From Deltaproteobacteria bacterium (lineage in GTDB: Bacteria; Desulfobacterota; Binatia; HRBIN30; JACQVA1), in the NCBI GenBank assembly GCA_016178705.1, contig JACOST010000022.1, positions 1 to 35,591 of the forward strand: 35,591 nucleotides of DNA. Reading direction: 5' to 3'. The position numbers and the translations under genes are program-made. How positions within the stretch are numbered: position 1 is the first letter of the stretch; each line of letters opens with the position of its first letter. Shown one piece after another: positions 30,072-35,591 of the stretch. Below the pieces are notes generated by a model that worked only from the letters and a program-made list of their open reading frames with translations, searched no databases and was not told the DNA's origin.

Positions 30072-32420
30072 TCAATGCTTCGACGGCTTCGCGCTCGCCT
30101 CCAACGGGTTCAACTCGCCAACGTGCGGGACGATCTCGTAGTTGGCGTAGCCGAACTCGTTGCTGCGCGCACCGACGTACTTGTCGCCCAGCTTGTAGAC
30201 GGAGACCTCGATCGGCGTGCCTTCGAGCTCGATGACGATCTTCCCCTTGTTGATGTTGTATGTCCGGGAGCCGCCGAGATAGCTGGCGCCGGCCGCGTCG
30301 CCGGTCAGACTCTGCATCGCCACGTTCCGTCCCACGTACCGTACCTGGAACTGGCCCTGGTTGACTGGGAGGTGCTGAGTGACGTACCCGGGGTCGGCGG
30401 GTGTGAGTGGCTTTGCGTTTGTGCCCTTGCCCAGCGCGCCGTAGATGATCATGTACTTTTCGCCAGTCACCGTGTTCTGCAGCCAGACCGACTTCTCCAC
30501 GATGAGCGTTTTGAGCTGATCGTCATTGAGCGCCATCGCGCCTTGCTTCTTGAGATCGGCCACGGTGGTGCCGGGCTTAGCGGCCTTGCGGGCCTCGGCG
30601 CTCGGCGTGTACCAGATCGGCGAACTCCACGCCCGCTCCTGTAGGGTCGGCGCCACAACGTCGGGCGGCGCGATGCCGAGTTTCGCTGCCTGGATCGTGG
30701 TCCAGCGCGGTGTCGGGATCTCGAGCACACGGGCGTAGTAGAAGGCGTGCAGGCTCGGATCGAACTCGGGATCGCTCCACACCGTCTTCAGCTCGACCGA
30801 TCCGATCGTGTTCTCGTAGGTCGCCTTCTCGATGTCCACCGTGCTGCCGATCGGCGGCACGACACCGGTCCACTTGTCGGGCTTGCGATCACCCGCCCAG
30901 ACGACGTCGAAAATCTTCTCGTAGCTCTGCCCGCTCTTCGTCCAGCCCTTCACGATCTGGATACGATCGAGATTGCCTGAGGTGGGATCCTTCACGGCCC
31001 AGACCATGAACGCCGGCGCCTTGCCCGTGGCTGGCGGCAGATCGCCGCCCATCGGCACGCCCTTCGCGTAGCCGGTCTTGACCCAATCTTTGTCCGCCAG
31101 CATGTCGGGGGTGTACTCCCATCCGCCGAAGACCCGCACCTTGATGTGCGGCCCGGTGACGGCGAAAGTCTCCTTACGGCTCATGCCCTCGAAGAGCGCG
31201 GCGCGCGTGTTCTCCTCGGCCCACACCCCTGTCAGCCCGCTCGTACCTTCCGTGCGCGCGTCGAACATCCCACCGACCAGGTTTCCGGACATGCGCGCCT
31301 CGATCGTTCCATCGGTGAAGGAATGACCGCCGAAGAAGTTGTCCTGACGGTAGGGGACGGCGGTGTTGTGCGAGTCGGACGCGGCGCCGAATCCGAACTT
31401 GTAAGGATTGAATCCCTCCGTGTCCTGCATGGTGAGGCCGTCCTTCAGAGCCTGCCGCGCGTAGCTGCCAACGATGTGCGGAATGCGGCCCGGCGGATTG
31501 CCCAACAGTACCGACATGATCTCGAAGCTCGCGAACTCGTCGTTGGGCGAGAGGAGCGGGTGCGTTTCCGACGTGCCCTTCAATTGCTTGATCTCGATCA
31601 GCGGTTCGTTGCGGGTGCGCGACGCTGCATAGGCGGCGTCGATAGGGCGGCCCTTGGTGTCGACCTCGGTGGGGAACATGCGCCCGTCCGAAAGATTGGC
31701 GTTGTGCGAAATGGCCAGCAGATCGTTCCCGGCCTTTCGTTGGCCGTCCATCCAGTCCCAGAGATCGACGGGATGCTTCGAGTCCAGGGCACTGAAGGGC
31801 ATCGGCGGCACCTTAGCGCAGTCCTTAAAGAAGATGTTACGGTGCAAGTTCATGTTGTTCGGCATCGAGGTCCACTCATAGGAGCAGAAGGCCGTGAACT
31901 TCCCCGGCTCGTTCGCCTGATCGGCGAGCGCGACGTTGCGCTTCCAAACCGTCCCGGCAATCTCGGGGGCCATGAGCGCCGGGACTGGCGGTCCGCTGGC
32001 CAGGGTGTTGATGGCATACAGCGCGACCCGTTCCATCTCTTCCTTTGTCCTGGCCTTCAGGATGAGCGGCTGTGCGACGGAGAGCTTGCTGACCGCGGAC
32101 CCCGGCTCGTTCGCCAGATTGACCACGCCCGCGTACTCGGAGTGGTCGGTGACACCCGCCCAGTCGAGCGGCGTGTCGATCTTGACGTCGTAGCCGAGTG
32201 GATGCTTGATCGGCTCGCCCTTGAAGTACTTGTACGCGTCGCCGGGATTGGTGAGGAGATTCCCGATGGCGAACGCGTCGAGCGACCAGCTCGTGTGGAC
32301 GTGGGTTTCGCCGAAGTAAGCATCGCGCTCGGGATTCGCAGCGACGGCCGGAAGCCCAGTCACGAGAGAGAGTACGATGCCCAGCACGACGGTGCTTCTT
32401 GCACGCAATTCGAGTCGCAT
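30072..32420 (-). CDS. DUF3604 protein with PHP-like metal-site motifs
   Basis: The protein has 782 residues from the ATG at 32420 (GTG at 32423 also possible), preceded by AAGGAGGTGA. The signal peptide ends VAANP (about 30). Motifs like those of PHP-type metal phosphoesterases occur in the usual order: THVHTSWSLDAF (His40, His42, Asp48), GVTDHSEY (Asp92, His93), CSYEWTS (Glu182), NLHRNIF (His193), AISHNANLSDG (His239) and GAASDSHNTA (Asp349, His351). I therefore infer a secreted metal-dependent hydrolase; DUF3604 itself has no assigned reaction. The C-terminal half has no recognised domain. It is the first gene of a DUF3604-ppiC pair, and an N-terminal fragment of a second copy lies at 25461-25673. 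Confidence 0.88.
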   Translation of the reverse strand: MRLELRARSTVVLGIVLSLVTGLPAVAANPERDAYFGETHVHTSWSLDAFAIGNLLTNPGDAYKYFKGEPIKHPLGYDVKIDTPLDWAGVTDHSEYAGVVNLANEPGSAVSKLSVAQPLILKARTKEEMERVALYAINTLASGPPVPALMAPEIAGTVWKRNVALADQANEPGKFTAFCSYEWTSMPNNMNLHRNIFFKDCAKVPPMPFSALDSKHPVDLWDWMDGQRKAGNDLLAISHNANLSDGRMFPTEVDTKGRPIDAAYAASRTRNEPLIEIKQLKGTSETHPLLSPNDEFASFEIMSVLLGNPPGRIPHIVGSYARQALKDGLTMQDTEGFNPYKFGFGAASDSHNTAVPYRQDNFFGGHSFTDGTIEARMSGNLVGGMFDARTEGTSGLTGVWAEENTRAALFEGMSRKETFAVTGPHIKVRVFGGWEYTPDMLADKDWVKTGYAKGVPMGGDLPPATGKAPAFMVWAVKDPTSGNLDRIQIVKGWTKSGQSYEKIFDVVWAGDRKPDKWTGVVPPIGSTVDIEKATYENTIGSVELKTVWSDPEFDPSLHAFYYARVLEIPTPRWTTIQAAKLGIAPPDVVAPTLQERAWSSPIWYTPSAEARKAAKPGTTVADLKKQGAMALNDDQLKTLIVEKSVWLQNTVTGEKYMIIYGALGKGTNAKPLTPADPGYVTQHLPVNQGQFQVRYVGRNVAMQSLTGDAAGASYLGGSRTYNINKGKIVIELEGTPIEVSVYKLGDKYVGARSNEFGYANYEIVPHVGELNPLEASAKPSKH

Positions 32421-32517
32421 CACGTCACCTCCTTGATCTTCGTCATTTGCGGGTGGCCGTCCGCACCAATACCTGTTCGCTTTAGGACGTCAAGTTGGAT
32501 CGATCGACTGGCAAGGT

Positions 32518-32931
32518 TCACCGCGAGAGCAAATTCCACAGCGACACCATGCCGATGATGGCTAGCAGCATGGCCACGGCGATACTCAGAGGCCACTGGC
32601 TTAGAATTACGTCCTCATTGCGACGCAGCCGGCGCAACGTCACCCAGTGAGAAATCCCTGCTAACACCGTGGCAACGATGCCCAGTATGATGAGGGCAAT
32701 GCCGAACCGTATGGCGCTCTCATGCAAATGGACGGCTTCCGGAGTGGGAGATTTCTCTCTCAGAGATCGGAAGAATCCGACCGTACCAAAGCCAAACGTT
32801 GCCATCGTCAGAGTGGTTCGGATCCAGGCAAGGGTGGTGCGGTCGAGCGCGAGTTGCGTTCGGAGCTTCGCCATGCTCGTGCGGTCGCGAGCTAGATCTA
32901 CGTTAGCGGGGGTTGTTGTTTGCTGGGTCAT
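32518..32931 (-). CDS. DUF202 (YidH-like) membrane protein
   Basis: This 137-residue protein has a soluble start, then LRTQLALDRTTLAWIRTTLT, the DUF202 signature with its RTxLAWxRT pattern. Three membrane segments follow (MATFGFGTVGFF; FGIALIILGIVATVLAGI; LSIAVAMLLAIIGMVSLW). The family is common in bacteria and has no established role. It is separated from the DUF3604 start by about 100 bp and may be transcribed with it. Confidence 0.88.
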   Translation of the reverse strand: MTQQTTTPANVDLARDRTSMAKLRTQLALDRTTLAWIRTTLTMATFGFGTVGFFRSLREKSPTPEAVHLHESAIRFGIALIILGIVATVLAGISHWVTLRRLRRNEDVILSQWPLSIAVAMLLAIIGMVSLWNLLSR

Positions 32932-32982
32932 GGCCTATCGCTGCTGTTTGAAACTACGTCTCTGCGGTGAAATTGTTTCTGC

Positions 32983-33891
32983 TCACCAGGGCCGCCACTC
33001 CGGAAAGGCCATCGTCATCCCAAAGCGTACTGTCGTTTGCGGTGCCGCCGCCGCGAACTGGCGATAGGCCATCCATTCGCCGCTGACGGATAAATTGATC
33101 GGCGGCATTCCCTCGCGCACGATCACGCGGCCGATGCCGAAACTCACCGGCAACATCGTTGCGGTGTGCTCCCGCCAACCCATCGTCCACGAACTGTCCG
33201 CCGACTTCACGTACCACCCACCCGACACACTCACGAGCACTATCGGTTGGAAGAATAGCGTGCTCGATGGCTGACTCTCCGACGATGTGTAGGCGAAGGA
33301 AATCGGATTCTGGATCAAGAACCCGGTGAGCAGCCAGGGGACGCCTTTGTAAATCGCTCCGAACAGGGGACCAACTTGCCACGATCTTTGACCGGCGGTC
33401 TTGTAAGTTGCGGTCGGAAACACGTACGTCGGACCGGCGGCCATGAGCAGCCCGCTCTTACGCCCGGGCCACGGCAAAACGAACGCATCGAACAATTGCA
33501 TGTCGCCAAACTCGGTCCGCGTGCTGCTGCCCTTGTTTTTCGGAATGGTGACCAGGGAGACACTCGGGCGTACCAACTGGACGAGCGGCAGCAGGGAAAA
33601 TTTTCGAACCCGGGGCACGATCGCCCGCAGGATCGTGCGATTGGTCGGCGCGTCGGTGCCGTAGTTCTCCGGCGTGTAGGCGTCCTGGAAGAAGATCTGC
33701 GGCAGCGTCGTCAGCGGATCGCTGAACTCGCGGGCAAGCTTCTGCGTCTTGGTCTCGCCGCTGGCGGCGGCCACCGCGTCATCGTCGTCTTCGTTTTCTT
33801 CGGCTTCATCGGCGCGCGCCGTTGCGGCGCTGAAGCTCAGCAAGGCGATGAGCAGCGTGATCGCCAAAGGGCGTAGGGGCGATGCATGCAT
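32983..33891 (-). CDS. Outer-membrane beta-barrel protein (copy 2)
   Basis: There are about 302 residues from the ATG at 33891, which lies inside the dispersed repeat at 33873-33953; a TTG at about 33870 could be the original start. The signal peptide ends ATARADE, followed by an acidic linker (EAEENEDDDDAVAAA). The barrel part begins SDPLTTLPQIFFQDAY and has paired strands such as SLLPLVQLVRPSVSLVTIP, LLMAAGPTYVFPTATY, WLLTGFLIQNPISFAY and a C-terminal FGMTMAFPEW. The overall style matches the protein at 22690-23514. The substrate is unknown; a porin or transporter role is inferred. Confidence 0.72.
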   Translation of the reverse strand: MHASPLRPLAITLLIALLSFSAATARADEAEENEDDDDAVAAASGETKTQKLAREFSDPLTTLPQIFFQDAYTPENYGTDAPTNRTILRAIVPRVRKFSLLPLVQLVRPSVSLVTIPKNKGSSTRTEFGDMQLFDAFVLPWPGRKSGLLMAAGPTYVFPTATYKTAGQRSWQVGPLFGAIYKGVPWLLTGFLIQNPISFAYTSSESQPSSTLFFQPIVLVSVSGGWYVKSADSSWTMGWREHTATMLPVSFGIGRVIVREGMPPINLSVSGEWMAYRQFAAAAPQTTVRFGMTMAFPEWRPW

Positions 33892-33953
33892 CGGCCTCCG
33901 TCTTCTTCGCGGTGGCCGCCTTGATTCGCGGGCGACGCATGCGTCGCCCCTAC
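33873..33953. repeat. Inverted repeat GTAGGGGCGATGCATGC ... GCATGCGTCGCCCCTAC
   Basis: The arms GTAGGGGCGATGCATGCATC (from 33873) and GACGCATGCGTCGCCCCTAC (33934-33953) pair with few mismatches around roughly 40 bases. It is related to 17491-17542 and to the half-site at 8562. The start of the outer-membrane protein frame runs through its left arm. Confidence 0.75.
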
Positions 33954-33998
33954 AGGAACCTGATGGGACTCGGTCGTTGTTCTTCGTATCCACTGTCC

Positions 33999-34751
33999 TT
34001 ACCGTCCGAGATGCGCGAGCGCGTCGCGCAACGGGGCACTCGATATACGAATGAACCCTCCGAACGGCTGGTCCAACTCGAGGAGTAGGAACACCGCGCC
34101 GGCGACGGAGAGCGCACAGACGAGCATGGTCGCGATTACCGTGCCGTTGCAGGGCGCAAAGAGACCGAAGCTGGTGAAGAGGATCGTCAGCCAGAACACC
34201 ATCACGACCAGAAATGGCGTGGAGATCGAGCTGCCCCTCTGCTCGAACAGCAGCCAACGCGTCTGTCCGATGTCGAGGACGAGGCTGAGCGCTTCGGCCT
34301 GCAGCGAACGCTGCGCGTCGGTTTGCGGCGTCAAGGTGAGGACCATGTCGTAGAGACGTTCACCGCCACTGGTCGGCTCCAATTGTCCGGATCGTGAACT
34401 GTCGGATGGCCACGTCCGCTCGATCATGCCCGCCACCGCACCGCCCAGCAGATCGCGGGGCTCTTTGGCCTCGGCACCGTAGTGGCTCAGCACGCGGTCG
34501 AGTAGCACCACCTTGGACGACATTTGCACCAGCTCATCGCGCTGGGTATCAAACGAGCCCTTCGCCGAGGCGATGAGCAAGCTGAGGACGAGGGCCGCCA
34601 TCGAGGCGACCAGTCCCATGCCGAGCTTCACGACATCCTTCGAGTCTGTGCCCAGATGATTTTCCGGCAGCGCGCTGCGCAGCAACATGCCGAGCAGCGC
34701 GCCGCCGAACACACAGGCGAACGCGATCAGACTGATGACCGCGGGAGACAC
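33999..34751 (-). CDS. DUF4239 (bestrophin-like) membrane protein, copy 2
   Basis: This 250-residue protein starts at the GTG at 34751, 11 bp after the upstream gene's stop. The plan is the same as at 10021-10782: two N-terminal membrane segments with ALPENHLGTDSKDVVKLGMG, a helical middle with DELVQMSSKVVLLDRVLSHYG, then FWLTILFTSFGLFAPCNGTV and a final SSAPLRDALAHLGR. The shared ends and identical gap lengths show common descent with copy 1. Anion-channel function is only suggested by the family's comparison with bestrophins. Confidence 0.85.
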   Translation of the reverse strand: MSPAVISLIAFACVFGGALLGMLLRSALPENHLGTDSKDVVKLGMGLVASMAALVLSLLIASAKGSFDTQRDELVQMSSKVVLLDRVLSHYGAEAKEPRDLLGGAVAGMIERTWPSDSSRSGQLEPTSGGERLYDMVLTLTPQTDAQRSLQAEALSLVLDIGQTRWLLFEQRGSSISTPFLVVMVFWLTILFTSFGLFAPCNGTVIATMLVCALSVAGAVFLLLELDQPFGGFIRISSAPLRDALAHLGR

Positions 34752-34762
34752 GAAGCGCTCCG

Positions 34763-35380
34763 TTACTTCTTCGTAGGTGCGTCGACCGAGATCGCGAGGG
34801 CCTCGGTATAGGTGATCTCGACGAGATCGCCGACAGACACGCGATTGAGGTTGTCCGGATTGCGCGCCTTGATGGTGTTCAGTTCACCATCGGCGGACTT
34901 CAGGGTGACGGTCATCGCGGCCTTGTCGATCGCGACGATGGTGGCGGTGATCGTGACCGCGCGCGCGCCGGCGGCGCCCGGCTTTTCGCCGAGCTTGGCG
35001 CGCCCCGCTTCCTCGGCCATCGCCGCGCCCGGCACGGCGGTGCCCGGCTTCTTCACTTCGAACGCGAGCGACTCGTAGTAGGTCACGCTGAGTTCATCGC
35101 CCACTTTGACTTGGGCGAGGTTGCGCACCTCATCGCCGGCGACGAACTTCACCACCGAGCCATCAGACCGTTGCAGCGTGACGTGGCGCGTCTTCTGATC
35201 GATCGCCTTTACCTTGGCCGTGACAGTCACAACGTTCTGGCCGACCGTCCCGCTCGGCAGCGGCGCCGCGACAGCGGGCGCCGGCGCTGGCGCCGGTTCT
35301 TTGGACATTGCGGCACAACCCGCGATGCCAAGGGCCATGCAGAGCGCAGCCCCGGTTGTCTTGATTGTTCGTGTTCTCAT
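34763..35380 (-). CDS. Lipoprotein with two tandem beta-rich repeats
   Basis: The protein has 205 residues, and AGGAGAGAG lies ahead of the ATG at 35380. The lipobox IAGC is followed by a proline/alanine linker. Two homologous units follow: VVTVTAKVKAIDQKTRHVTL...VKVGDELSVTYYESLAFEV (about 50-112) and AVTITATIVAIDKAAMTVTL...VSVGDLVEITYTEALAISV (about 140-200). They are joined by an Ala/Gly-rich spacer (PGAAMAEEAGRAKLGEKPG). Each unit looks like a small barrel of the kind found in DUF5666-like proteins. It is 12 bp upstream of the DUF4239 gene, so the two form an operon. No function is known. Confidence 0.8.
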   Translation of the reverse strand: MRTRTIKTTGAALCMALGIAGCAAMSKEPAPAPAPAVAAPLPSGTVGQNVVTVTAKVKAIDQKTRHVTLQRSDGSVVKFVAGDEVRNLAQVKVGDELSVTYYESLAFEVKKPGTAVPGAAMAEEAGRAKLGEKPGAAGARAVTITATIVAIDKAAMTVTLKSADGELNTIKARNPDNLNRVSVGDLVEITYTEALAISVDAPTKK

Positions 35381-35591
35381 TTTCTCTCTCCTCCCTTTCT
35401 CTCAGACGTTCAGTTCTTCCACACTAACCTGATGAGTGACCTTCTCTGCGCCTCTGCGTCTGCCATGGTTCGGTTTGTCAAGGGGCGGGATGAAAGCCAC
35501 ACCTCTTCTCTGCGGGGGCGGCGGGGTGGTGGTCCGCGCGCAGCCGCACCGGGCCACTGGCGTTGATGGTTGTCTCCCGGTGAACCTCCCA
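35381..35591. other. Window end without a recognised gene
   Basis: About 210 bases hold a TCTGCGCCTCTGCGTCTG repeat-like stretch (35436-35462) similar to one near 5107-5140 and one near 23556-23576. No coding sequence is convincing; the upstream region and promoter of the two-repeat lipoprotein gene should lie here. Confidence 0.5.

Noticed and set aside
31146-32558. Plus-strand open frame of 470 codons opposite DUF3604
   Set aside because: Antisense shadow in high-GC DNA; composition is unlike any protein family and it crosses the promoter region of the real gene.
1-35591. CRISPR arrays, tRNA or rRNA genes
   Set aside because: No regularly spaced identical repeats, cloverleaf candidates or conserved rRNA stretches were recognised on reading; palindromes found are isolated and of different families.

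Overview
The window is high-GC DNA with densely packed genes and few long gaps. It looks like an uncultivated environmental bacterium with a Gram-negative envelope. The signs are lipobox lipoproteins, outer-membrane beta-barrel candidates, a LolA-like protein and a PqiABC (MCE) lipid-transport system. The mix of multiple secreted arylsulfatases, DUF1254, DUF3604, DUF4239, a HupE/UreJ-like protein, a P450 with its own ferredoxin, and a wax ester synthase remnant is what I would expect of a deltaproteobacterium-like lineage such as Candidatus Binatota. That placement is an inference and would need marker genes or protein searches.

Layout: (1) 61-5773, minus strand: DUF1254 protein, two arylsulfatases, a DUF3313 lipoprotein and a small acidic secreted protein, followed by a stretch of short dispersed repeats. 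(2) 5986-11216: a ClC chloride channel/exchanger (minus), a LolA-like protein (plus), a large lipoprotein of unknown function (minus), and a DUF4239 protein with a small membrane protein. These last two form the tail of an operon headed by a long arylsulfatase (11236-13785, minus). (3) 13898-17458, plus: a four-gene pqi operon with PqiA split in two. (4) 17686-21935, plus: a potassium-channel-like protein, a Phd/VapC-type toxin-antitoxin pair, an enoyl-CoA hydratase, a cytochrome P450 and its overlapping [3Fe-4S] ferredoxin. (5) 21936-22690: an IS21 istB remnant and a small membrane ORF. (6) 22690-35380, minus: a barrel-type outer-membrane protein, DUF4410 lipoprotein, HupE/UreJ-like protein, a fourth arylsulfatase, a parvulin-type peptidyl-prolyl isomerase, a large DUF3604 protein, DUF202, a second outer-membrane protein, a second DUF4239 protein and a two-repeat lipoprotein.

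The most informative signal is structural. A DUF3604-ppiC-hupE operon appears to have existed in two copies that decayed reciprocally. The copy at 32.4-28.8 kb keeps DUF3604 and ppiC but has only the first codons of hupE, fused to the tail of a wax ester synthase. The copy at 25.7-24.4 kb keeps hupE, with only the start of DUF3604 joined directly to the last codons of ppiC. Separately, the toxin-antitoxin pair lies between two 71-bp copies of the 3' end of the potassium-channel gene, and the IS21 remnant lies between two copies of the 3' end of the ferredoxin gene. Both look like insertion scars.

Functionally, the sulfatases, the DUF3604 protein (which carries a PHP-type metal-site motif series), the isomerase and the outer-membrane proteins suggest a secreted or periplasmic hydrolytic programme against sulfated or otherwise esterified substrates. 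The substrates cannot be named from sequence. No sulfatase-activating formylglycine-generating enzyme, tRNA, rRNA or CRISPR array is visible in the window.
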